From: Lunularia cruciata
Taxonomy: Eukaryota; Streptophyta; Marchantiopsida; Lunulariales; Lunulariaceae
Length of the DNA: 64,000 bases
Direction of reading: 5' to 3'
Assembly: GCA_948567375.1 (NCBI GenBank)
Contig: OX419762.1
Coordinates: forward strand, 59,935,034-59,999,033
Shown: positions 43,783-53,840 of the stretch, piece by piece
Layout of the letters: every line of letters starts with the position of its first letter
How positions within the stretch are numbered: position 1 is the first letter of the stretch
The notes under the pieces: generated by a model
Seen by the model: only the letters and a program-made list of their open reading frames with translations
Told to the model about the DNA's origin: nothing
The model's database searches: none
Position numbers and translations under genes: made by a program

Positions 43783-43935
43783 GCATGCTTGAGGTGTATG
43801 TTATGTGGCTCTTCTGGTGGAGCTGCTACTATGTTAGTGTGTGATAGCTGTTCGAGAGGATGGCATATGGCATGTATGACTCCTCCCCTCACGGTGGTTC
43901 CTCAAGGACAGTGGTTATGTCCTAGATGTACTTGA
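43783..43935 (+). CDS. PHD finger at the integrase C-terminus of C
   Basis: A Cys4-His-Cys3 zinc finger in the integrase frame: CLRCMLC, then MLVCDSCSRGWHMACM, TPPLTVVPQG and WLCPRC, ending at TGA 43933. The spacing, the Cys-x2-Cys pairs, the His-x2-Cys and the Trp before the last pair are those of PHD fingers, which read histone H3 tails. It occupies the place that a chromodomain has in chromoviruses, so a targeting role is the natural inference. The two zinc sites are complete. D's equivalent lies beyond the window. Confidence 0.9.
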   Translation, partial: ACLRCMLCGSSGGAATMLVCDSCSRGWHMACMTPPLTVVPQGQWLCPRCT

Positions 43936-44090
43936 CCTATAGCTAGTTCATTCTTTATATGGTATAGATTGCAGATAGGCGACTAACGATGGGGCTCCAT
44001 AGCACCCGGCCTCCTGATCTTTGCCCATTAGAGGGTATACCATATACTTAGAGTAGATGGCTATCTGGAGTTAGAGGGACCTAACCGCCA

Positions 44091-44100
44091 GCTAGGGGGG
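44091..44100 (+). other. Polypurine tract, C
   Basis: GCTAGGGGGG, four bases before TTGTGGCAC, the start of T. A polypurine tract marks where plus-strand LTR synthesis begins, so it defines the LTR start as T and not L. Confidence 0.65.
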
Positions 44101-44103
44101 CGA

Positions 44104-44209
44104 TTGTGGCACTTTAGAGTCTATGTATGACTTATGTGTGAGTTGTGCTTTTATAGTGTATGATGTTGACAGCGATGAATGTTGCGTAGCGATGTATATA
44201 CGCACGACA
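44104..44209 (+). repeat. T repeat, internal copy of C
   Basis: 106 bp, TTGTGGCACTTTAG...ACGCACGACA, followed by 'ac' and then L. It is repeated at 44661-44766 with a few CpG/TpG-type differences. Confidence 0.9.
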
Positions 44210-44211
44210 AC

Positions 44212-44660
44212 TGTCACGCCATTTGTAGTTCCGCATCTAGATGCTCGGACACTGGAGTTCCAGTGATGGTAGTTAGAGTTATTCGAGCAGTTTCTCAAGG
44301 ACTACTTTCCGATGGTTAGATTTTGTGTTCGGGGTACTGACTTCACGGTGGGGCCCACCGTCACTTTGCACCGTTTGCACTGTTGAGTGTGCCGTCAGCG
44401 GGACCGTTAGGGTTTCAGGGCTAGCTCGAGTCCAGGGGGTATAGTTTCAAAGTGAGCTCCAGAGAGCTCACTTCTCTGATGTTGAGCCTTCGAGTTCCTG
44501 GCTATGGTGGACAGAGGCCGGCGAGCGTCACCTAGATTCTCTATGCTTGAGTGGGTGTGGCTTGACTGTAATCAGTGCCCAGTTGTTGGCAGTTTATAGA
44601 GTGACAGATCAAGTACTGATCTGAGTTGAGTGGAGTTGAAAGTGTTAAGCAATCTGATTA
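44212..44660 (+). repeat. L repeat, 3' copy of C
   Basis: 449 bp; about nine transitions and one transversion relative to the 5' copy by eye. Confidence 0.92.
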
Positions 44661-44766
44661 TTGTGGCACTTTAGAGTCTATGTATGACTTATGTGTGAGT
44701 TGTGCTTTTATAGTGTATGATGTTGACAGCAATGTATGTTGTGCAGCAATGTATATACGCACGACA
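44661..44766 (+). repeat. T' repeat, terminal copy of C
   Basis: 106 bp copy of T forming the right end of the element. The CCTA target duplication begins at 44767. Confidence 0.9.
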
Positions 44767-44770
44767 CCTA

Positions 44771-45385
44771 TTCTTGAGAGGACATTCAGCAATGTGATGT
44801 CCCAATTGGTGACTATAAAAACAACCACCGTTTTGTCATAATTTCTCTCTATCTGTAGTGCCAAGTGGTCTTTGTTGAATGGCATCAATCTCCATTGGTG
44901 TTAGCTCCTCCACCCGAGTGTAGTGTATTGGTAGGTTCTGTGGAGGTTGAGGTCAAGACCAAGTTGTTGCAACCAAGGAATCAAGATGTTTGGCCAACTG
45001 CATGGCTTCTTCCAAGTGTTGTGGCTCTTGCATGGTTACCTCTAATTTGTTTCTTGACCTCAATCTCTCATAAATTGATCCAAAGCTTCACCTTCAATAT
45101 ATCTGGAATTTGCATGATGGTGTTCTAGAATTGCGTGATGTAATTTCTTATAGAGCCAATCTATTTCAACTCTGCCAATCTATCCTGTGCAACTTGTGTG
45201 GCATTTATGGCTTAGAACCTACTAACTATTGCACTCTTGAATTTTTCATACGTTGTCGTTGGGAAAATAGCCCACATGTACTCTGGAGGCTTTGGTGTGA
45301 TAAATTTTCTTCTCTCTTTTAGTTGTTGTAAGGAACATGGATTTAGGATAATATGTCTCGGGTATGGGTTTTGCTACCTTGCCGG
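44771..45385 (-). pseudogene. Gag core of B
   Basis: On the minus strand, broken frames give a Gag core ending in a 'SRNKLEV' / 'EAMQLAKHLDSLV'-type motif (about 44950-45080), as in chromovirus Gag proteins. It also has 'IEGEALDQF' and 'VGYFPNDNV'. It lies directly to the right of the C insertion, and the protease lies on the other side. Confidence 0.65.
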
Positions 45386-45424
45386 AGGAGAATTATTGAA
45401 AGTGAGACGGGCTGACAGTTTCGG

Positions 45425-46160
45425 GAAATGAGGGGAGGAGTTTCAAAGGAGAAGAGTGGGCAGAAGATTTTGAGAGAGGACAGTAGAGTTTTTGGGAAAG
45501 TGCCAGAGGATTTCTCAAGAAGAGAATACAGAGGGTTTTGGAAAGTGAGGAAGGATTTTTGAGAGATGCGGGCGGACAGTTTCAGGAAATTTCAGAGGAT
45601 TTTCAAGAGAGAAGTTGCCAGAGGATTTTTGAGAGAGACAAGGATTTTTGGGAAATGAGGAGAGGAGTTTTGAGAGGGAAGTAGACAAGGTTGGACAGGA
45701 AGTTTTCGGGAAATGAGGGAAGGAGTTTCAAAGGAGAAGAGTGGGCAGAAGATTTTGAGAGAGGACAGTAGAGTTTTTGGGAAAGTGCCTGAGGATTTCT
45801 TGAGAAGAGAAGACAAAGGGTTTTGGAAAGTGAGGAAGGATTTTTGAGAGATGAGGGCGGACAGTTTCAGGAAATTTCAGAGGATTTTAGAGAGAGAAGT
45901 TGCCAGAGGATTTTAGAGAGCGACAAGGATTTTTGGGAAATGAGGAGAGGAGTTTTGAGAGGGAAGTGGAAAAGGTTGGACAGGAAGTTTTTGGGAAAGG
46001 ACGGGGAAGGTTTCAGGAGAAGAGTGGGCAGGAGTTCTTGACAAGGAGAATAATCAAAAGTGAGGAAGGGCTGACGGTTTTCAGAAAATGTCAGAGGATT
46101 TCGAGAGAGAAGTTTGCAGAGGATTTTAGAGAGAAGTTGCAGGAATGTTTGGGAGAAGAA
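45425..46160 (+). repeat. 285-bp tandem repeat array
   Basis: About 2.6 copies with a period of 283-285 bases, marked by 'ggagtttcaaaggagaagag' at 45437 and 45722 and its diverged form near 46005. The array is rich in 'gagagag' and 'aggatttt'. Confidence 0.85.
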
Positions 46161-46249
46161 AGGAGTAGGGTTTTCGGAAAGTGAGGAAGAATGGGAAGAG
46201 ATTTTTGAGATTTTTTGGCAGAGAGCAATAAGAATCAACGGGAGAAGAA

Positions 46250-46975
46250 GGACAGTAAGGAAAAGGACTTGGAATGATTGTGAAGGGGTAATTAGGAAGG
46301 CTCTTTAGGGACAAAGTGAAGGAAGAATGACAGAGGTTTGTTTAATCTGATTGGAGTGAGAGGGTTTTGAGTTTGCAGAGGACAGAAGGTGGGCAGGAAG
46401 GAAGTGAAACAAAAGGAATTGAAACGATAGTGAAGGAGTAATCAGGAAGGCTCTTTAGGGATAGAGTGAAGGAAGAATGGAAGAGGTTTTTTTTTATCTG
46501 ATTGGAGAATGAGGGTTTTGAGTTTGCAGAGGACAGGTGGGCAGGAAGGAAGTGAAACTAAATGAGAATTGAAACGATCGTGAAGGAGTAATCAGGAAGG
46601 CTCTTTAGGTATAGAGTGAAGGAAGAATGACAGAGGTTTGTTTAATCTGATTGGAGTGAGAGGGTTTCAAGTTTGCAGAGGATAGAAGGTGGGCAGGAAG
46701 GAAGTGAAACAAAAGGAATTGAAACAATCATGAAGGAGTAATCAGGAAGGCTCTTTAGGGACAGAGTGAAGGAAGAATGGCAGACGTTTGTTTTATCTGA
46801 TTGGAGAATGAGGGTTTTGAGTTTGTAGAGGACAGAAGGTGGGTAGGAAGGAAGTGAATCGAAAGGAATTGGAATGATTGTGAATGACTAGTCAGGAAGG
46901 CTCTTTAGGGACAAAGTGAAGGAAGAATGACAGAGGTTTGTTTTATGGGATTGGAGTGAGAGGGTTTAGCCAGGA
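46250..46975 (+). repeat. 150-bp tandem repeat array
   Basis: Five copies with an exact 150-base spacing of 'ggctctttagg' (46299, 46449, 46599, 46749, 46899). Each unit also holds 'gtgaaggaagaatg' and 'tctgattggag'. Confidence 0.92.
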
Positions 46976-48079
46976 TCGAAAGCAGAAACCAAGAGAAGGA
47001 TCTTCTAAGAGGACAAGTAGTCTCAAAAGGAGAAGAAGAGAAGAAATCACAGGGGAAACAGGGAAGGTATTTGGAAGAACAAAAATCAGCAGAAAGGTTA
47101 GCAGAGCACAGGTGTCCCTAAGGGCTTGGCAGGAATAGAAAAATCTTGAAAGGTTGGTTGGATAGAGAATCTGTTACTCGTTGAAGGTTTCATCCGAAAC
47201 TTACTCAAGGAGCAGAGAGGAAAGGCCAAACTAGCTTGCAAACGGAAAGTGGATGGGAATAAAAGAAGAGAGAAGTCATGTTCAGCTCAGAATAATACGA
47301 GGATTGGATATAGAAACTTGATATGGGATTCGGCAGGAGCTTCTACCAGGCGTAGAGTCCTATGGCAGGACAGTGCAGAGCGTTTGGGAAGATCTAACAT
47401 ACCGGAATATCAAAGAGAAAGGAGAATCCCAAGGAAGGACCTACTGGACAGTGGAGACTTGGAAAGAACGACAAATTGGAGATGTTGCAGAACAAGGAGA
47501 TGACGAGTTGTAAGGAATAGGAAATAGGACCTACTCAATCCCTTTTCTTTCTTTGTGTGCTTGGCTAGTCAGTGTGCTTCGGTTTGGTCACTGTCTGGTT
47601 AGGAGCCGTGTGTCATGGCTCAAAGGATTATAAACTGTGAAACTTGGAATTGAGATGGAAATGAGATTCCTAGTGATTGAGTGTGTACTTGATGTGCAGA
47701 CAACGGTAGAGAAAATAATTATAATGTTTTTTTTTATTTTACTTCTTTTTTACACTCAGTCCGGATTATGTAGATGGGTTAGCACATTTAACTAATTGCT
47801 CGGGATTGAGTCTGGTTGCATAACTAGTGGACAAGTCCACAAAACCCCACCAGATCATTCTCCTTGGAAGATTAGTCTGGACCAGAACTGCAAAACCCAC
47901 CAAACCCAAAACATATTAAAGCCGAGGATACTAGACAAAAAAAGAGGTCAAGAATAATGAGCCGGGACTAATAATAGACGGTACGAGAAGGACAAAACAA
48001 TCCAAAAATCTAAGCACAGGCAGCCAGGTGCCCAACGCAATCTCGAGACCATACGATCCCCGCGACAATGTCAAGATTG

Positions 48080-48419
48080 GTGCAACAATTTGTCATTTAG
48101 CTCATTCCACTCAGAATCTCCACCATAGCTTTGCTACTCTATCCAATTGGCTAGAAGCCAAGAGAATCTATTTTTGCTCATCTTGGAGATTAGTAGCTTC
48201 AAAGTAACAATCACAATCAAACACAAAATTCTCCATTGCACCCGGGAAATTCTTGCCTTCAAATACCTTGGATTTAGGGAATTGGATTTGATCTTCTCCT
48301 TCTTGAATTGGTACGCTCTCTACATGCTCTTGTTGTCAAAGATCTTGTTCATCCAAAAATCAAGTAAGGTGCTTGATTTGTTGTTGCATAGCAAGGATAA
48401 CCTCAAGCATTGCCGCCAT
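48080..48419 (-). pseudogene. Gag N-terminus of B
   Basis: Starts at ATG 48419 (minus), MAAMLEVILAMQQQIKHLT, with blocks 'KVFEGKNFPGAMENFVFDC' and 'WNELNDKLLHQ' in broken frames. It is close to the 5' LTR, as expected for a chromovirus leader. Confidence 0.65.
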
Positions 48420-48672
48420 GGTTGCTACTCTATCACACCACCCCTAATCTATCTAATTTATTAATACATAGAAGCAGCACGTCCACTATTCTCTATAAGT
48501 TACAACCGGAAGCACCAATGGTTCTTCAGATATGGTGATCATATGCAAAAAATCCTATCCAAAGCGTGAGGTGATGAATTGTGTGAAACTATATTTGGGT
48601 AGTACTTGGACATGAAAATCCCAATGGTTTGGTGGAGGTGGATTTGGTGGTCCATAAATTCCATCCATCCCA

Positions 48673-48689
48673 TTCTTGCCAAGATACCA
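48673..48689 (-). other. Primer-binding site, B
   Basis: Minus-strand TGGTATCTTGGCAAGAA directly after the LTR. The first seven bases match the initiator-methionine tRNA site (TGGTATC); the remainder diverges. Confidence 0.55.
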
Positions 48690-48690
48690 A

Positions 48691-49044
48691 TGTAAAAGAC
48701 CGAGACCAAGGAGAGAAATAGAAGAATGTAAACTCACATCGGGATACTTGAATGTGGGAAAACTCCAAATGCCTAACATGAGCTTTGGCTCTTGTATTTA
48801 TAAGGATCATATAGGGCTTTTGAGAAGCTTCTCAAGAAGCTTCTTTGAGCCGCTTTCTTGGAGTGCAAGCCAAGTTAATTGGGAAGCTTCTCAAGAAGCT
48901 TCATTCTAGAAGCCGCCTACTTGGCATGCAAGCTAAGCTAGCCAAGAAGCTTCCTAGATACTTCTAGAATATTCTAGGCTAATTTGTCTTATTTGCTACT
49001 TTATTAGCCCTGCTAACTTCATATCTGAACTCCATATTGTTACA
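48691..49044 (-). repeat. 5' LTR of B
   Basis: 354 bp; minus strand TGTAACAATATGGAG...GTCTTTTACA. It has TATAAATA at 48795-48802. Confidence 0.87.
48823..48975 (-). promoter_or_regulatory. Heat-shock-element-like array in B 5' LTR
   Basis: GAAgcTTC dyads lie at about 48823, 48835, 48884 and 48894. A contiguous three-unit TTCtaGAAtaTTC lies at 48962-48974. All are upstream of the TATA box in the minus-strand promoter. Confidence 0.58.
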
Positions 49045-50509
49045 TCTATCAAGGCACTACTCCAAATGCACTTCACTCAGGATCAAACACACGGAACAAA
49101 GATCATGGTTGTGGAATCCAATATCCCACAAACACATTGTCTTGCACTACAAAATTCTCTCAACACTCACAAGCAAAAATCAATACTTGGAATTATGCTC
49201 AAGCGACAAGCACTAATGCACAATACTTTGCTTTATCCATTCTTAGGATTATGAGCATTGAACAACAATTTACTGTAAAGGCCTCCTTTGAATAGGCAAA
49301 GCACTTGACAATTATCTAACTTTCTCAACTACTTCCTAACAATTTTACCAACCTATAGATCCAAAATGACAATGCACCTCTTCATATCTACCTCTTCCTA
49401 TCTCAAAACTAGCCTTAATCCGATCCAATGTCTACCTCAACTTTGGCTTCTAAACCCCAAGTAACTTCCTACACTTCTCTATCTTTGGGTTTATCCATTA
49501 TCACTAAACCTTCTACCAATTCCACTACTTCTTCATGCTGACTTGCAATTAAATACATGGGTAGTCTATCTATATCTTTATCTTGCAACCCACTCTTCTC
49601 TAATGGCTCAGATAATTGATCTGAAGACACTTGTACTCCTAACTCTCTTACTTCGGACTTTGTTTCTAACTTCAGGGTACTACAAAGTCTCTCTAATTCC
49701 AAATGTACTAAGTCCAACCTGAGAAGCACATTGTTCTGCCTCTAATATCTTCCTATCTACTCAATCTCTCAAGCAAATCAACAACATGTTCAATTCAATG
49801 TCTTTTGCTTTCTTCTTTCTTGTTTCTTGCACTAGCAACTTCAATTCATGCAGTCTTGCTTCCTCCAACTAAACTTTAGATATCATCTCGAGCATTGCCT
49901 TCACTCTGACAGCAACTTCTTCAATTGCCTCTCACTTTGGTGTCTATAACTTCTCTCTCTTTGCTAATAACTCCTCACGATACATCTTCACCTCCAACTT
50001 GGCCTTCAACGCTTCTTTCTCCTTCACACTCTACCGGAGCTATTCTTCCATTCCTCTAACTAACCCATGCAATTGCTCTTCTTCTCTATCTCGCGTTGCC
50101 AACTCCTGGTGCCAAGCCCGACCTTTCTCTACTGCACTTGCCTTCAAACTCTCCATCTCTTGTCCCATGACAGCAACTATTGCCTTCAAAGGTATAACTT
50201 CTACTTGTGTATCATGCACTTCTACCCTCAAGCCCTCAATCTTCACCAACTGCTCTTTACTATCTTCTTCTTGCTTTGCCATGGCTTTGCCTCTCTTCAT
50301 GATGTCTTTTTTTTAACTCTCAATTTCCTTCCTCCTTAGCTCTACATCAGTCTAAATCTCTACTAATTCATACTCTCCTCGACTCAACTTTTGTCTCAAC
50401 TCTGAATTTTGATCACTCATAGATTGCACTACTGCCAATTCATCTTTCACTCCTAAGTGACCTCTCTTCAATTCTTCTCTCTTCTTCTACAATTGTAATA
50501 GCAAGGGAC
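49045..50509 (-). repeat. Family A LTR fragment A4
   Basis: Minus strand; the right-hand flank of B and the insertion site of E2. It begins in sequence equivalent to about 10.29 kb of the A2 LTR and includes the promoter region (CCTATTCAAAGG near 49285) and part of the U3 ORF. The LTR's U5 end and start are absent. Confidence 0.75.
49469..50500 (-). pseudogene. U3-encoded ORF piece in A4
   Basis: 49469-49729 ('MLLRLDLVHLELERLCSTLK') matches 28798-29103 of A3. 50040-50300 is a Glu/Lys-rich coiled-coil-like segment ('AKQEEDSKEQLVKIEGLRVE'). It is cut by E2 at 50510. Confidence 0.55.
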
Positions 50510-51201
50510 TGTAACAACCATTTGTGCATGTGTGTGGTATTGTGATATTTAGCTTGGTATTACAAGTACTTAAGATATATTATTTATATAGAGATAAATG
50601 ATGGTTCTATATTAGTCATGGTAAGCTAAAGTTAGTCATAGATAAGATAGAAGGGACCTTACTTTAGAGGAAGTAGAAAAGATGAGCACCACTATTTTGG
50701 ATTTTAGTGTGTTGACTTGGTATTATTCCTAGGTGTTTGGTTTTGAGGAAAGAGTTGAGAACTCTTGGGCCTGCAAGCCTTTTTGTTTTGGATTCTTCTT
50801 TAGTCCAAGGATAGCCCATGTGAAGGAATCCTTGACTTAGTGGTTAAGTCAAGATAAGACCACATGCTTAGGAGAATATGCCCATGTGAATGGATATTCC
50901 TTTCTACTTTTTGACTTTACTTGACTTTTAGTCTAGTAACTTGAGTTACTACGGTAATTAGTAACTTGAGTATGTAACTATTTCACAAGTATATAAACAA
51001 GGGGTGAGGAGGTACTCAGGATCCTTTCATTTGCAACTATCTCTCTCTCATTGAGTTCTCTAGTGAGCAATATCTTGAGTCTGGGAGTGTTAGCCTTGGA
51101 GGAGTATGATGGAGTTGGGGTTCATTGCCTTCTTAGTCCATGGTGCGCTACCATAATAGCCATCAGAGGTTCATCCTGAGTGAGAGACAGGCCGGCTCAC
51201 A
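50510..51201 (+). repeat. 5' LTR of E2
   Basis: 692 bp, TGTAACAACC...GGCTCACA, with TATATAAA at 50991-50998. It is closely similar to both E1 LTRs and, like E1's 3' LTR, retains the 'accacatgctta' segment. Confidence 0.92.
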
Positions 51202-51205
51202 TTTT

Positions 51206-51222
51206 TGGTTCCGTTGCCGGGA
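51206..51222 (+). other. Primer-binding site, E2
   Basis: TGGTTCCGTTGCCGGGA, identical to E1. Confidence 0.72.
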
Positions 51223-51246
51223 CCTCTCTAGAAGGCAAGATAATTT

Positions 51247-52534
51247 TCCGTGTTCAATTCTACATTAGGCAAAAGGAGGCTATGAGAGCTCACTTGGAGA
51301 GAACATTAGGAGAGGAGAGGGCTAAACTTATGTTTAAGAACCAAGATCCATTTGTATACCTTGTAGTTCATTATGATGTCTTTGAAGTGATTTTGTACAT
51401 CTTGTACACATGAGAGGAATTGGAGAGATTGTGTGAGGTGGATTGCAGATTTTGGGGATTAAGGTGATTTTGGGCAAAATCTCAAGTTTGAGATCTGGAC
51501 TTGAAATATCTACACATGATAGCTTGGGTTATCTTTCAGTTAGCACACTTGAAATTATTGTGAGAGCTACTATGCGCACTAGGCTAGAAGTTTTGAAAGT
51601 TGATAGGGTAAAGTGCTCACGCAATTGCATGCTCTCTGGAAAATTGTACATAGTCTGCCATTTTTTCAATTTTCAGTGAATTGTCCTGAAAATTTTCAAG
51701 AAAATTCAGTGCATTGTATCCTACCTGCTGCTACAAAAATAAGAGAGAGATCATTCTTGCACAAGGAGTTATGAGTTTTTGAAGTGAGGGGGGTGGTTTT
51801 GAGACCAAATCTGAAATATGTGTGCTGAATAGAAAGGTGTCTAGGCCAAATGGCTCAATGAAAAGATCTGAAATTTTGCAAGGAGAGACGTGCTAGAGTT
51901 GTGATCAAGTGTGAAAAATTTCAGAGGACTGTGACATACTGGTTGGGAGATTTGAGTGACATTGCGTGGAAGGGTCAATTCTGCAGAGTGGAGATCTCAT
52001 GCATGGGGAGTTTGAGATCAACAAAAAGCATGTTTGAGTGTTTAGATTCATCTTGGGAACATGGAGGGTCATCAAGAGTGGAAATTGAGATTATGCAAGG
52101 TTCCCCAAGGGTTTGAGATGATTGTAGGGGTGGATTTGAGGAAAAGAGAGTTTACAATAGAATTTGAAGAGAGTGTTGAGAGGATCCAAAAACCTACACC
52201 ACTTGGAGGAAAGAGTGAGTCTAAGTGCTTTCTATGTGGAGAGAAGGGACATAAGGCAATTTCATGTCCATTGACCTTTGAGAGCAAGAGATTGAGGGAA
52301 AGGAGAGGCTTACTTGACTTGGGTTTGCATGTTGGACCTTCTTCACCAAGATTGGGAGGGAGGAGATCTAAGACCAAGGAGTTGTGTGAGGTTTGTGGAG
52401 TTGAAGGACTTCCGAAAGGACATGAGTGTAGTGGAGTAAAAGCACTTTTGGAGAGTTTGGTGAAGGATCTTGGAGAGAGTTTTAGTACAGCTACAGAAAT
52501 ACTACCACCTTCATCAGCTAGTTCTCAAGATTAG
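51247..52534 (+). pseudogene. Extra ORF (ORF1) upstream of gag in E2
   Basis: Co-linear with E1's ORF1. The 3' part (52061-52534) is open for 157 codons, has CFLCGEKGHKAISC and CEVCGVEGLPKGHEC, and ends at the same TAG. Both Cys/His clusters are kept in both copies although the flanks have decayed, which supports a real protein. Confidence 0.6.
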
Positions 52535-52766
52535 TGATGGAGATAATCTTTCAACTTATGGATAAACTATCCATGAGAGTTAGATTAATATGCACTCTAG
52601 GATTTGATGTTGCTATAAAAATCTTGGAGCAACCTGAACCTTTTGTGTTTCCTAGAGTGGATTATTCTTAGATGGTGTTAGTCATGTATATACTCTATTA
52701 GTAATAGAGTGAGAGAAAAGAAAAGAGAAAAAGAATTGAGAGAAAGAAAGATAATGAGAGGTTAAG

Positions 52767-53840
52767 ATGGGGAAACTTCCGGTTTTCTTTGGCAAGGATG
52801 GAGAAGATGTGGAGGCCTTTGTGAGAGACTTCAAGAGAGCTTGCATAGGAAACAATGAGAGGAAGAAGAATGAGTGGGCCTCATTATTACCAGATTTCTT
52901 TGAGGATGAGTCAGAATACCAAAAGAGAGAGAGGAGAGATGGGGAAGAGGAGTCTTGGGAGACTTTGACTTCAACACTCATTGAGAATTTTCTTCCTGAT
53001 GAGAGTTATGAGAGATTGATGAGTGAGGTTACATATCTTAAGCAAGGAGAAGGAGAGAAAGTGAGAGTCTATGTGGAAAGAGTGGAAAAGTTAGAGTCCA
53101 AATTTTGCATAGTGTTGAGGAAGGGTGGGGATGATATGGAGACTACAATGATTGGCATAGGGGCCATGCTCACCAAGAATTTTGTGGGAAGGTTGAGACC
53201 ACAAATTAGAAGCAAGGTGAGATATGAGAAACCTTCATCCAAGGTTGAAGCTATCAAGATCGCAATTCGTATGGAGGAGAGTTTGGAAGGGGATGAGAGT
53301 GATTTGGTGGTGAAGGAGGTTGTGCATCCTCCTCAAGGCTACAAGTATGGTGGAACTTTTGATACTTTGGTGCACCACAAGTAGTGGTTGCTCCCGTTCT
53401 TGCACCTCCACCAAAAGATCCACTTGAAACCATCACAGAACAACTTGCGGATCTCAAGATCAATGTGGTGCAACTATGGGAGAAGAGAGAGGTGGATCAG
53501 AATGTAGGGAGAGGGCCTAGGAGTTATGGAAAATCCATATAGAGGAGGCCAACCGGCCAACAATTTCAATGATAGAAATTGTTTTGGTTGTGGAGGAAGA
53601 GGCTATATCCAAAAGAATTGCCCAAATTCCACTTACCATGGAGGAAGGGGTTATGAGGGTGAAAATAGAAGGAAAGAGGGAGGTAGTGAAACCCAAGTGG
53701 CTCCTAATCCAAAAAAAGGTAAGGGGATCGCATCCATAGATGTGGTTGAGAGCAAGTATGAGAAGGGAGAGTGCTCAAACTCCAAGGGTCTTAATTTGGA
53801 GCTTTTGGCACAAGAGAAGAAGAGAGCTCGTTTTGCATAG
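52767..53840 (+). pseudogene. Gag of E2
   Basis: ATG 52767 (MGKLPVFFGKDGEDVEAFVR) opens a 205-codon frame. It lacks 18 bp relative to E1 (loss of the ALTWY residues of the Gag core) but keeps the frame that E1 lost near 15838. A frameshift near 53385 leads to the knuckle CFGCGGRGYIQKNC, where the zinc-binding His is Tyr. E2's Gag would thus be defective. Confidence 0.8.

Larger units (their letters stand above)
35010..44766 (+). mobile_element. Element C: Ty3/gypsy retrotransposon encoding a C5 DNA methyltransferase and PHD finger
   Basis: A 9,757-bp element inserted into B. A single reading frame runs from an ACG at 36640 (ATG in copy D) to TGA 43933, about 2,430 codons. It contains Gag, two zinc knuckles, protease, cytosine-C5 methyltransferase, RT, RNase H, DDE integrase and a PHD finger. 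There are no frameshifts along this length, only 11 in-frame stops: 36937, 37285, 37657, 38911, 39394, 40294, 40819, 41044, 41455, 43228 and 43261. Of these, 40294 and 40819 are shared with D. The end structure is L-internal-T-L-T'. Confidence 0.92.
45390..48075. other. Block X: unclassified purine-rich insertion in B
   Basis: About 2.7 kb that interrupts B's Gag. It is strongly purine-rich on the plus strand and dominated by two tandem arrays. From 46.97 to 48.07 kb it is non-repetitive, with no protein domain recognised. Neither LTRs, terminal inverted repeats nor a target duplication could be found by eye. Confidence 0.55.
30894..49044 (-). mobile_element. Element B: chromodomain Ty3/gypsy (chromovirus-like), split by C and X
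   Basis: Minus-strand order: 5' LTR 48691-49044, PBS, Gag start 48419, block X, Gag core 45.4-44.8 kb, element C, protease and pol 34.8-31.4 kb, polypurine tract, 3' LTR 30894-31319. The C insertion is a clean CCTA target duplication, so the Gag and pol halves belong together. The outer flanks (TTCAT on one side, TCTAT on the other) do not form a target duplication, and they derive from different parts of family A LTRs. The element may therefore be chimeric. Confidence 0.75.

Noticed and set aside
35010-44766. Classification of C as a tyrosine-recombinase (DIRS/Ngaro/PAT-like) retroelement because of its split repeats
   Set aside because: The coding frame has an HHCC zinc domain and a DDE integrase core and no tyrosine recombinase. 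A CCTA target duplication also fits integrase. Only the end structure resembles those elements.
46938-47503. Basic-residue-rich frames in block X
   Set aside because: Composition-driven by purine-rich DNA (Arg, Lys, Glu); no conserved motif or second copy to support coding.
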